Positions 16,805 to 24,991 of a stretch of 64,000 bases of DNA are shown piece by piece. Numbering within the stretch: the first letter of the stretch is position 1; each line of letters starts with the position of its first letter. The notes beneath the pieces were generated by a model. It was not told the DNA's origin. It saw only the letters and a list, made by a program, of their open reading frames with translations, and ran no database searches. The translations under genes were made by a program, and so were the position numbers. Source of the stretch: JAHQVI01 sp050330195 (GTDB lineage: Bacteria; Pseudomonadota; Alphaproteobacteria; Rhizobiales; Rhodomicrobiaceae); the NCBI GenBank assembly GCA_050330195.1, contig JBHJOB010000032.1, forward strand, positions 1 to 64,000. The letters are read 5' to 3'.

Positions 16805-17695
16805 ATGACTGCGCTGAGTTGGGACAGGGATGGAGCCGATTGGCCGAATCGGCCGGCAAGCCGTTTCATCGAGGCGGCGGGCATCACTTGGCACGTCCAG
16901 CAATCCGGCGAGGGGCCGCCCGCCCTCATGGTTCACGGCACCGGCGCCTCGACCCATAGCTGGAGCTGGCTCGCCCCGCATCTGGAGAAACGCCTGCGGT
17001 TGATCGCGATCGATCTTCCTAGCCATGCCTTCACCAGCACGGTACCTTCCTTGCGCATGACAATGCCGGCGATGTCATCGGCGCTCGGCGCGCTGCTCTT
17101 GAAAATCGGCGTTGCTCCTGTCATCGGTATAGGCCATTCCGCTGGCGCTGCGGTCCTCGCCCGCATGGCGCTGGACGGTCATATCGCGCCGCGATCGCTC
17201 GTCTCCATCAACGGTGCGCTGACGCCCTTCACCGGCATGGCGGGGCATCTGTTTCCCATAATGGCGAAAATGCTGTTCCTCAACCCGCTTGCACCACGTT
17301 TTTTCACCTGGCGCGCGAACCGGACCGGCGCGGTCGAGCGGCTGATCGAGGACACCGGCTCGCGGATTCCACCGAAAAGCCTCGCGATTTACCAGCGGTT
17401 ATTCCAATCGCCCGATCATGTGGCAGGCGCGCTTGCCATGATGGCGAACTGGGATCTTGGCTCGCTCTACCGCGACTTGCCGAAATTGCGTCCGGAATTG
17501 CTGCAGATCATCGGAAGCGGCGACAGGGCCATCCCGCCGGATCAGGCATTTCAGGTCGCCAGCCATGTACCGGGCGCGAAGGTGGAGCTGCTTCGCGGCG
17601 CCGGGCATCTGGCGCATGAGGAGGCGCCCGAGCGTGTTGCCGCGTCGATATGGAATGGCGTTGCGCTTGCGGAATTTGCAGAAAACGCGGTGTAA
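16805..17695 (+). CDS. bchO: Alpha/beta hydrolase BchO
   Basis: Putative Mg-chelatase accessory hydrolase regularly found downstream of bchID; its substrate is unknown. The protein is 296 aa with an oxyanion region VHGTGASTHSW, nucleophile elbow GIGHSAGAAV, acid region IIGSGDRAIPPDQ and histidine in GAGHLAHEEAPERV. It starts 2 bp after bchD and ends the bchI-D-O unit. Confidence 0.92.
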   Translation: MTALSWDRDGADWPNRPASRFIEAAGITWHVQQSGEGPPALMVHGTGASTHSWSWLAPHLEKRLRLIAIDLPSHAFTSTVPSLRMTMPAMSSALGALLLKIGVAPVIGIGHSAGAAVLARMALDGHIAPRSLVSINGALTPFTGMAGHLFPIMAKMLFLNPLAPRFFTWRANRTGAVERLIEDTGSRIPPKSLAIYQRLFQSPDHVAGALAMMANWDLGSLYRDLPKLRPELLQIIGSGDRAIPPDQAFQVASHVPGAKVELLRGAGHLAHEEAPERVAASIWNGVALAEFAENAV

Positions 17696-17737
17696 TGTTG
17701 CCGCCAGCATTTGCAAGGCCAAGAGATTCGGGACCGC

Positions 17738-19045
17738 ATGAACCTTCCGGAAAATCATCCTCTGCGTATGGAGTTGAACGATGAGGTTCATGCGCGCCCG
17801 CCCCAGGCGATTACGGTCCCCGCGCGCGTATCCTACATGGCGCTGATTTCACCGCCGGAGAATGCTGACCGTGAACGCGCGCATATGAGAGCGCTTTGCG
17901 AGCGCAAGGGGCTCCCGGCGCCGGAGCGCATCGGTAATCATCACCTTGCCGATTTTGGCGCATTCCGCGTCAAATGGGAGCGTCATACGGAATTCACGCG
18001 CTACAAGATCATCGCGGAAGGCGATGCGGGAAAAGCCTTCACCGATCCGGCGATCGATATGCTCCCGCCGGATTGGCTCGCCGGTTTGAACGGGAAATTG
18101 CTGACGGCCGCGAATGTCGCGCTCATGCAGGAGCCGCCCGAATTCGATCCGGACAGGATTTCCAAGGACTATTTTTCCGGAAATCCCCTGATCGGCTCTT
18201 CCATCGCGGGCGGATCGGCAAAGGCGTTCACCGATTTCCGAATTGCCGGCAACGGGTTCACGCGGCTGATGATCTTCAATCGAAACATGACCCTGAGGCA
18301 GACCGGCCGCACGGTTCAGCGCCTGCTTGAAATCGACACTTACCGGATGATGGCGCTGCTGACATTCCCGGTGGCTCGTGAATTGCGGCCCTTCATCGCG
18401 CGCAGCGATACCGAGCTTGCGCAGGTCACGAAATTGATGGGTGAGGGCGGCGTCGGGAAAGATCAGGGGCTACTCGACCGGCTGATCCAGCTCGAAGCGG
18501 CGATTGAAAGCCGGTATGCGGACCATCAATATCGTTTCAGCGCGGCGGACGCCTATTACGGTGTCGTGCAGAACCGGATCGCCGAATTGCGCGAGGACCG
18601 GGTCCAGGGGTTTCAGACGTTCGGCGAATTCATGGAGCGCCGGCTCGCGCCTGCCATGAGCACTTGCCGGTCGGTTTCAGACGGGATGGAGGCCTTGTCC
18701 GAGCGCGTGGAACGGACGACGCAACTGCTTTCGACGCGGGTCGGCATGGCGCGCGAGCAGCAGAACCAGAAGCTGCTGGAAACGATGGCGCGGCGGGCAA
18801 AGATGCAATTGCGGCTGCAGCAGACGGTCGAGGGGCTGTCGGTCGCCGCGATCAGCTATTATGTCGTCGGGCTGGTCGGCTATGGCGCAAAGGCGTTGAA
18901 GGCGGGGGGGCTGCCGGTCAATCCCGATCTTGCGATGGGCGCTGCGGTGCCGGTGGTCATATTGCTCGCGGCGTTCGGCATTCGCAATATCCGCAGACGT
19001 CTCACCGTCGAGTCCGGCAAGGGCGGCGGCGCAAGCAGCGATTGA
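17738..19045 (+). CDS. DUF3422 family membrane protein
   Basis: A 435-aa protein from ATG 17738 (MNLPENHPLRMELNDEVHARPPQAI); a TTG at 17711 is less likely. The N-terminal sequence and the FGAFRVKWERHTEFTRYKII block are typical of DUF3422. A long central region is helical and coiled-coil-like. Two hydrophobic segments sit near the C-terminus (about 378-395 and 405-425) before a short basic tail. Function is unknown. It lies between bchO and the convergent crtC. Confidence 0.85.
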   Translation: MNLPENHPLRMELNDEVHARPPQAITVPARVSYMALISPPENADRERAHMRALCERKGLPAPERIGNHHLADFGAFRVKWERHTEFTRYKIIAEGDAGKAFTDPAIDMLPPDWLAGLNGKLLTAANVALMQEPPEFDPDRISKDYFSGNPLIGSSIAGGSAKAFTDFRIAGNGFTRLMIFNRNMTLRQTGRTVQRLLEIDTYRMMALLTFPVARELRPFIARSDTELAQVTKLMGEGGVGKDQGLLDRLIQLEAAIESRYADHQYRFSAADAYYGVVQNRIAELREDRVQGFQTFGEFMERRLAPAMSTCRSVSDGMEALSERVERTTQLLSTRVGMAREQQNQKLLETMARRAKMQLRLQQTVEGLSVAAISYYVVGLVGYGAKALKAGGLPVNPDLAMGAAVPVVILLAAFGIRNIRRRLTVESGKGGGASSD

Positions 19046-19054
19046 GAACGCGTG

Positions 19055-19213
19055 ATGCAGACAGGCGCGCTCGTCCTTATCGAGATCATTCTGATATTCG
19101 GCGCGGTGCTGGCATTGGGTGCATGGGAACTCAGAAGTCTCCGCAAGGCCCGGCAAGCGCGTCAGGCCCGCGAACGTGCGGCGAGGGAGGCCGAAGATCA
19201 GGATGTTCGCTGA
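19055..19213 (+). CDS. Small single-span membrane protein (52 aa), unknown
   Basis: ATG 19055 begins a 52-residue protein, MQTGALVLIEIILIFGAVLA, followed by WELRSLRKARQARQ and an acidic end. It has one hydrophobic span (about 5-22) and then a strongly charged amphipathic helix. It starts 9 bp after the DUF3422 gene and ends 3 bp before the convergent crtC stop. Composition and placement look genuine, but no family is recognised. Confidence 0.65.
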   Translation: MQTGALVLIEIILIFGAVLALGAWELRSLRKARQARQARERAAREAEDQDVR

Positions 19214-19216
19214 TGT

Positions 19217-20122
19217 TCATGTGGATTTTCGGGGCATCCTGTAAGGCAGAAGCGCCTGAACCCAGCGGGAGCGGAAACGGTCGAGCGAAAGGCTTTCATG
19301 CATGGCCGGGGCCTGCTGGCCAAGAATATGCGTGGAAAGGAGCGAGCGCGTGTAGAAGGGCGTGTCTTCCAGCGTCGAGCGGACTTTGACTCCTCCGCTG
19401 CGGTCCGCACGCGTTTCGCGTCGCATCTGCCAGAGCGTTCCGGGCAGCCGCACAGGTTCGGGCGGTTCGATCTGCGTGACCAAACCGTGCTTATCCACGT
19501 GCAGGGCAAGCCCGTTTGCCGCGCCGCGCCTGTCGACGACATCATAGAGCAGCGCCGCGCGCTTGCCGCCGTCGAGACTGACGCGGGACCAATTCCAGAA
19601 CGAGAACCCGTCCTGCAGGGACTCATCTCCGTCATTCATGTCGAAATAGCCGCTGCCGCTCCAGCGAAGCGCGGGGCGATCCAGCTCGACCTCGATCCGC
19701 GAACAGGGCGCAACCGGCCACCAGCGATGACGCTTTCCCGCATCCAGCATCAGCGGGCCGGCCGTGACGGCTTGCGGGCGCAGCGTGACCCGTCCTCTGA
19801 TCGGAAAGGGCAGGGGCGTTGCCACCTCGTCGATCCGGAAACGAAGCGCGTCGCCGTCCCAGGCGACTACACTCGGGCCGATGCGGAATGCGTTTTCGCT
19901 CCGAGTGACAAGCCCGCACCCGCGTTCCGTCATTGCCCAGCGCTGGCCACGCCGCCCGTAGAGGCATACATTGAGCGCACAGTGGTTGTCCGGCGACTGA
20001 CGGTCAGACTTGAAATAATAAGGGGAAAAGACGCTGCCGACGAATGCGATCAGTGTGATGCCATACTGTCCGTCATCGCTTATGCCGTCGACATACCACC
20101 AGGCATAGCCACCCGGTGGCAC
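19217..20122 (-). CDS. crtC: Carotenoid 1,2-hydratase CrtC
   Basis: Adds water at C1,2 of neurosporene or lycopene derivatives in the spheroidene/spirilloxanthin pathway. The protein is 301 aa from GTG 20122 (PPGGYAWWYVDGISDDGQYG follows). Family blocks include LIAFVGSVFSPYYFKS, SGSGYFDMNDGDESLQDGF and WNWSRVSLDGGKRAALLYD. The start lies inside the crtD 3' end (43-bp overlap), lacks a Shine-Dalgarno sequence, and directly follows seven A residues. Expression is likely by coupling or frameshifting from crtD. The upstream in-frame extension lies within crtD and has no family match. Confidence 0.93.
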   Translation of the reverse strand: MPPGGYAWWYVDGISDDGQYGITLIAFVGSVFSPYYFKSDRQSPDNHCALNVCLYGRRGQRWAMTERGCGLVTRSENAFRIGPSVVAWDGDALRFRIDEVATPLPFPIRGRVTLRPQAVTAGPLMLDAGKRHRWWPVAPCSRIEVELDRPALRWSGSGYFDMNDGDESLQDGFSFWNWSRVSLDGGKRAALLYDVVDRRGAANGLALHVDKHGLVTQIEPPEPVRLPGTLWQMRRETRADRSGGVKVRSTLEDTPFYTRSLLSTHILGQQAPAMHESLSLDRFRSRWVQALLPYRMPRKST

Positions 20123-21621
20123 TTTTTTTGCAAAACCAGATCGGTTGCCACTGAATGTGCGGCCAGGCTCCCCGATAAGGCCGCCATCGGCAACCCCGCG
20201 CCGGGATGGGCGCTCCCGCCCGCGAAGTAAAGGCCCGGAATCCGGCTCCTCGCCGAAGCCCTCTGGAACGAAGCCGTCCATCCGTGCGACGCCCGCCCGT
20301 AGAGCGCTCCGCCCGTTGCCGGAAATCTCTGGTGAAACTGTGCCGGTGTCGTAACCACCGCCGCCTCCGGCTGTGCTTCGATCCGCAGACCGCAAGCCCT
20401 GAGCGTTTCGCGCATTGAAGCGGCGCATTGTTCGATCTCCTTCTCGCCGAATTGTTTGCTGTCACCAATGGCGGGCGCGTTCATGACGCAGAACAGCCGT
20501 TCCGCCGCCAGTTCACGCGGTGCGTCGCGGTCGCCGCGATCCTGCGCGCAGACATAGATCGTCGGTGCGCGGGGCATCTGTCCCTTGCGGAAGATGTCGC
20601 GGAATTCCTGTCCATAATTTTCGCAGAAAAAGACGTTATGCCGGATCAGCGGGAAGCCTGACGCGGTCGCCTTCATGGCCCATGTCATCGCGGAAAGCGA
20701 GCGCCGTGCAGATGGAATGGGCGTCGCGGCTTTTGCCGGAGCCTGTCCGAACTCGCCCGTTGCCACTGCATTGACGTCGCCATTGCAGATGATGGCGTCG
20801 GCTTCGATCCACTCGCCGTTCTCCAGACGCACGCTCCGTGCACGGCCGCCGCTCACGCCGATTTCCTCAACGGCGGTCCCGTAGCGGATCTCGCAGCCCC
20901 GGCTGACGGCGAGCGCGGCCGCCGCGTCCGCGATTTTCTGCATGCCGCCCTCCACCAGCCAGACGCCCTGACGCTCGACATGGGCAATGAGCATGAGCGT
21001 GGCCGGACACCGGAAAGGCGAGGAACCGCAATAGGTCGAGTAGCGCGCGAAAAGCTGACGCAGGCGCGGGTCACGAAAGTGGCGGCCAAGCTTGCGCCAG
21101 AGCGAGGCGTAGGGCTGAATGCACCAGAGATTGGCCGGCGTTCTGGCGGCGACGCGGGCGATCAGTCCCGGCAGGCTCGGCCGTTCACTGAGAATGAACG
21201 GGGCTTCGAGCGTTTCATAAATTCGCCGGGCTTCCGCCGAGAATGCCCGGAACCCGGCTGCGTCGCGCGTACCGCTCATATGGGCGATCGCCTCGGCAGT
21301 GCGGTCAATGTCTGAAAAAAGATCGAGCTGTGCGCCGTCCTGCCAGCCATGCCGCGCGAGCCGGGTGGCGGGCTCCATCCGGATGTGGTCGGCAAGCGAG
21401 GCCCCTGCGCGAGCGAACAGTTCATCGAACACCCAGCGCATGGTGAAGACGGTCGGACCGGCATCGATCAGGGCGCCCCCCGCCTTGAGTTGGTGCAGTT
21501 TTCCGCCAGGATAGTCCGCCTTTTCCAGCACCGTGACATTCACGCCCTGGGAGCTGAGATCGAGCGCGGCCGCCAATCCGCCGATACCCGAGCCTATGAC
21601 GATGACACGGTCGCCTCGCAT
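20080..21621 (-). CDS. crtD: Methoxyneurosporene/hydroxyneurosporene dehydrogenase CrtD
   Basis: FAD-dependent 3,4-desaturase of the CrtI/CrtD family acting after CrtC/CrtF. The protein is 513 aa from ATG 21621 (MRGDRVIVIGSGIGGLAAAL), with GGGGAGG 9 nt upstream. An upstream ATG at 21651 has no ribosome site. The C-terminus has the FAD motif LYFAGGSAHPGAGLPMAAL. CrtD rather than CrtI is chosen from synteny with crtC and crtF. The gene diverges from crtF across a PpsR operator pair. Confidence 0.92.
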   Translation of the reverse strand: MRGDRVIVIGSGIGGLAAALDLSSQGVNVTVLEKADYPGGKLHQLKAGGALIDAGPTVFTMRWVFDELFARAGASLADHIRMEPATRLARHGWQDGAQLDLFSDIDRTAEAIAHMSGTRDAAGFRAFSAEARRIYETLEAPFILSERPSLPGLIARVAARTPANLWCIQPYASLWRKLGRHFRDPRLRQLFARYSTYCGSSPFRCPATLMLIAHVERQGVWLVEGGMQKIADAAAALAVSRGCEIRYGTAVEEIGVSGGRARSVRLENGEWIEADAIICNGDVNAVATGEFGQAPAKAATPIPSARRSLSAMTWAMKATASGFPLIRHNVFFCENYGQEFRDIFRKGQMPRAPTIYVCAQDRGDRDAPRELAAERLFCVMNAPAIGDSKQFGEKEIEQCAASMRETLRACGLRIEAQPEAAVVTTPAQFHQRFPATGGALYGRASHGWTASFQRASARSRIPGLYFAGGSAHPGAGLPMAALSGSLAAHSVATDLVLQKKCHRVAMPGGMSTA

Positions 21622-21670
21622 GGCGTTCTGCCTCCCCTGGCAATTAGTCATCGACGCGCGGCGCGATGAG

Positions 21671-21714
21671 TGTAAGTATTTATTGACACATTAGATTGAC
21701 CACAAAAATTGACA
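21671..21714. promoter_or_regulatory. PpsR/CrtJ operator pair between crtD and crtF
   Basis: An exact TGT-N12-ACA is at 21671-21688. A near match, TGA-N12-ACA, is at 21697-21714, exactly 8 bp further on. TTGACA elements at 21683-21688 and 21709-21714 could serve as -35 boxes. The pair lies between the divergent crtD and crtF genes and could repress both. Confidence 0.75.
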
Positions 21715-21748
21715 AATGCAAGGGGCAGCGCACACGCTGTGTGGAAGA

Positions 21749-22957
21749 ATGGCGCTCACGCAATCGGATCGGCGGCGAAGGGCATCGGGTACGGTGGGAC
21801 GCTTGCTGCAACAACGCGGCGCATTGCTCGACCGGATCATGTCCTGGCGCGATGCTATTCTTGCCAGCCCGCGCTTCCAGCGTCTCGCCGCCGCTTTTCC
21901 GCTTACGCGGCCTGTCGCAAGACGGCAGACGGAAAGACTGTTCGATATATGCGCCGGCTTCGTCTACTCGCAGGTGCTTGCGGCCTGCGTACAGCTCGAT
22001 CTTTTCCGGATGCTCCGCGCGGAGCCGATGACGGCGGAAGCCCTGTCAACCAGGCTTGACATTCCCGTGGATGGGATGCGCCGTCTGCTCGGGGCGGCCG
22101 TGTCGCTTGGCTTGCTCGCAGAGCGCGCGAACGGCCGCTACGGGCTCGGAATGCTCGGCGCGGCGCTGACCGGCAATCCCGGCATTGCCGCCATGATCGG
22201 GCATCATTCCATGTTGTACGGCGATCTGCGCGATCCGGTGGCGTTATTGCGCCGAGACGAGGGGGGAACCGAACTCTCGCGCTACTGGGCGTACGCCGCC
22301 GACCTTCCGGGGGAGCGCAGTATTACGGACGAAAGCGTGGCCGGCTATACGGCGCTGATGGCGGCGTCGCAGGCGCTTATAGCAAATGATATTCTTGCCG
22401 CGCATGATTTTCGCCAGCACCTGCAAGTGCTTGATGTCGGCGGTGGCGACGGGACATTCCTCATCGCGGCGGGCACTCATGCGCCACATCTCAGGCTCAC
22501 GCTGTTCGATTTGCCACCCGTCGCCAGGCTTGCGGCGCAGCATCTCGAAGCGCGGGGGCTTGGCGGCAGGGCCAAGATCGTTGGCGGAAATTTTCTTGCC
22601 GATCTGTTGCCCAAAGGCGCCGATCTGATCGTGCTCAACCGCATATTGCTCGACCACGACGACCATGTGGTCCGGGCGCTCCTCGCCTCGGCGCGCAAGG
22701 CAATCAAACCCCATGGAACCTTGCTGATCGCAGAGCCTGTTTCCGGGTTGACAGGGTCTCCTCAGGTCACTGACGCCTATTTCAACCTCTACCTTTTCGC
22801 CATGGGGCGGGGGCGTTCCCGTTCGCTTCAGGAACTGCGCACGCTTTTGCAAGACGCGGGTTTTCATCGCGTAAAGGCGAAGGGCACGCGGCGTCCCCTG
22901 CTCACGAACGTGGTGATTGCACGGCCAAAACAGACCACATGTGACAAATTGTATTGA
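21749..22957 (+). CDS. crtF: Hydroxyneurosporene O-methyltransferase CrtF
   Basis: SAM-dependent methyltransferase that converts the 1-hydroxy group of carotenoids to methoxy. An N-terminal dimerisation/winged helix region is followed by the SAM-binding motif LQVLDVGGGDGTFLIAAG and LFDLPPVARLAA, then GTLLIAEPVSG. ATG 21749 gives 402 aa. The ATG at 21716 is the longest option but directly abuts the operator and has no ribosome site; ATG 21839 is also possible. The stop codon lies inside the first operator of the bchC promoter. Confidence 0.92.
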   Translation: MALTQSDRRRRASGTVGRLLQQRGALLDRIMSWRDAILASPRFQRLAAAFPLTRPVARRQTERLFDICAGFVYSQVLAACVQLDLFRMLRAEPMTAEALSTRLDIPVDGMRRLLGAAVSLGLLAERANGRYGLGMLGAALTGNPGIAAMIGHHSMLYGDLRDPVALLRRDEGGTELSRYWAYAADLPGERSITDESVAGYTALMAASQALIANDILAAHDFRQHLQVLDVGGGDGTFLIAAGTHAPHLRLTLFDLPPVARLAAQHLEARGLGGRAKIVGGNFLADLLPKGADLIVLNRILLDHDDHVVRALLASARKAIKPHGTLLIAEPVSGLTGSPQVTDAYFNLYLFAMGRGRSRSLQELRTLLQDAGFHRVKAKGTRRPLLTNVVIARPKQTTCDKLY

Positions 22958-22985
22958 CAGTTTTTTGTGTCAAGCTAACCTGACA
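22942..22985. promoter_or_regulatory. PpsR/CrtJ operator pair of bchC, overlapping the crtF 3' end
   Basis: A near match, TGA-N12-ACA (22942-22959), overlaps the last codons and stop of crtF. An exact TGT-N12-ACA (22968-22985) follows after 8 bp. TTGACA (22954-22959) and TAACCT (22976-22981) make a plausible sigma-70 promoter covered by both operators. This is the same geometry as the known R. capsulatus bchC promoter. Confidence 0.85.
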
Positions 22986-23035
22986 CATAGAGTAACAGCG
23001 GCGTGACACAGGAATGTTGCCGCCAAGGGGGATGG

Positions 23036-23968
23036 ATGCGGTCTTTAGCCATCATATTCGAGGAGCCCAAGCGCCTCAGTCTGGGCGAGCTGGATCTGTG
23101 TGCGCCCGAGCCGTCGGATGTTGTCGTCGAAATGGAATGGAGCGGCATCAGCACGGGGACGGAACGTCTGCTGTGGTCGGGACGGATGCCGCATTTCCCC
23201 GGCATGGGTTATCCGCTGGTGCCCGGCTATGAATCGGTCGGCCGCATTGTCGAGGCGGGGCGCGAATCGAACCGCAAGGCCGGTGAGCGGGTTTTTGTGC
23301 CCGGCGCGAACTGCTATGGCGATGTGCGCGGGCTGTTTGGCGGATCGTCATCGCGTGTCGTGGTGGATGCCGGGCGTGTCTTGTCCGTTGAAGATGAACT
23401 GGGCGAAGAGGCGACCCTGCTGGCGCTGGCGGCAACCGCGCGCCATGCCATCGCCCGAAGCGGAACCCCCGACCTTATCGTCGGTCACGGCGTCCTCGGC
23501 AGGCTGATCGCACGGCTTGCCGTTGCGGCGGGCGGCGAGCCAGTTGTCTGGGAAACGAACCCGGACCGGGCGCATGGCGCTTGTGGATATTGCGTCATTG
23601 CGCCGGACGCGGACGAGCGTCGGAACTACCAGACCATTTGCGATGTCAGCGGCGACGCCTCGCTCCTCGACACGCTGATAGGGCGGCTGGCGCGGGGCGG
23701 CGAAATCATCCTTGCCGGCTTTTACGAGAAGCCGCTGGGCTTCACCTTTCCGCCAGCCTTCATGCGGGAAGCGCGCATTTCCGTCGCCGCCCAATGGCAG
23801 CCAACCGATCTCGCTACGGTGAAATACATGATCGAGACGGGCCGGCTTTCCGTCAGCGGCCTCATCACCCATCGCAGCACAGTGGATAAAGCGGAGGATG
23901 CTTATCGAACGGCGTTCGACGATCCCGCCTGCCTGAAAATGATACTGGATTGGAGATCCCCCTCATGA
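23036..23968 (+). CDS. bchC: 3-hydroxyethyl bacteriochlorophyllide a dehydrogenase BchC
   Basis: Oxidises the C3 hydroxyethyl group to acetyl. A medium-chain dehydrogenase-like protein of 310 aa from ATG 23036 (MRSLAIIFEEPKRLSLGEL), with AAGGGGG upstream. A GTG at 23003 is rejected because it lies very near the promoter. Landmarks are SGISTGTERLLWSGRMPHFP, GMGYPLVPGYESVGRI and the nucleotide-binding VGHGVLGRLIARL. Its stop overlaps the bchX start (ATGA). Confidence 0.95.
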   Translation: MRSLAIIFEEPKRLSLGELDLCAPEPSDVVVEMEWSGISTGTERLLWSGRMPHFPGMGYPLVPGYESVGRIVEAGRESNRKAGERVFVPGANCYGDVRGLFGGSSSRVVVDAGRVLSVEDELGEEATLLALAATARHAIARSGTPDLIVGHGVLGRLIARLAVAAGGEPVVWETNPDRAHGACGYCVIAPDADERRNYQTICDVSGDASLLDTLIGRLARGGEIILAGFYEKPLGFTFPPAFMREARISVAAQWQPTDLATVKYMIETGRLSVSGLITHRSTVDKAEDAYRTAFDDPACLKMILDWRSPS

Positions 23969-24969
23969 CGACGATTTTCGATGTAAATTCGCGCCGCGAG
24001 GAAACGGTCGATTACGGCTCGTATATTTCGGACGACAATGACGAGGCCAATGCAAAGCCCGCCAAGGAAACGCAGATCATCGCGATCTACGGCAAGGGCG
24101 GCATCGGCAAGAGTTTCACGCTGGCCAACCTGTCCTACATGATGGCCCAGCAGGGCAAGCGAGTCCTGCTCATCGGGTGCGATCCGAAGAGCGACACGAC
24201 CTCCCTCCTTTTCGGCGGACGCGCTTGCCCGACAATCATCGAGACCTCTTCCAGGAAAAAGCTTGAGGGCGCGCAGGTCGCGATCGGCGATGTCTGCTTC
24301 AAACGCGACGGCGTGTTTGCAATGGAACTGGGTGGTCCGGAAGTCGGGCGCGGGTGCGGCGGACGCGGCATCATTCACGGCTTCGAGTTGCTCGAAAAGC
24401 TCGGCTTCCACGATTGGGGCTTCGATTACGTTCTGCTCGACTTTCTCGGCGACGTGGTCTGCGGCGGCTTCGGCCTGCCGATCGCCCGCGACATGTGCCA
24501 GAAGGTGATCGTGGTCGGCTCGAACGATCTGCAATCGCTTTACGTGGCCAACAATGTGTGCTCGGCGGTCGACTATTTCCGCAAGCTTGGCGGCAATGTC
24601 GGCGTTGCGGGCATGGTCATCAACAAGGATGACGGAACGGGCGAGGCGCAGGCGTTCTCGGATGCAGTCGGCATTCCGGTTCTCTCGGCCATTCCTCAGC
24701 ATGAGGATATTCGCCGCAAGAGCGCGAATTACGAAATCATCGGCAGGCCGGGCACGGAATGGGCGCCGCTCTTCGAGACGCTCGCGACCAATGTCGCCGA
24801 AGCGCCGCCGGTCCGTCCGACACCGCTTTCACACGACGATCTGCTTGGCCTGTTCAAGGGCGAGGCCGTAGGGCGCGGCGTCAAGCTGGAGCCCGCAAGT
24901 TTCGAGGACATGTGCGGCGGCACGTTTATCGAAAAACCGTCCCTCGAAGTGATCTACGACACCGTTTAG
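23965..24969 (+). CDS. bchX: Chlorophyllide reductase iron protein BchX
   Basis: NifH-like ATPase that delivers electrons to BchYZ for reduction of chlorophyllide ring B. The protein is 334 aa. The P-loop is AIYGKGGIGKSFTLANLSYM (about residues 60-78); switch and cluster regions are GGPEVGRGCGGRGII and DFLGDVVCGGFGLP. The cysteines in those two motifs are the expected 4Fe-4S ligands. ATG 23965 overlaps bchC by 4 bp. Confidence 0.96.
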   Translation: MTTIFDVNSRREETVDYGSYISDDNDEANAKPAKETQIIAIYGKGGIGKSFTLANLSYMMAQQGKRVLLIGCDPKSDTTSLLFGGRACPTIIETSSRKKLEGAQVAIGDVCFKRDGVFAMELGGPEVGRGCGGRGIIHGFELLEKLGFHDWGFDYVLLDFLGDVVCGGFGLPIARDMCQKVIVVGSNDLQSLYVANNVCSAVDYFRKLGGNVGVAGMVINKDDGTGEAQAFSDAVGIPVLSAIPQHEDIRRKSANYEIIGRPGTEWAPLFETLATNVAEAPPVRPTPLSHDDLLGLFKGEAVGRGVKLEPASFEDMCGGTFIEKPSLEVIYDTV

Positions 24970-24991
24970 GCCGCAAGGAACCGCATCGCTC

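Noticed and set aside
20123..20428. Long N-terminal extension of crtC to 20428
   Set aside because: The extra residues are the out-of-frame crtD 3' region and do not resemble CrtC. However, the frame relation matters for the slippery-site finding.
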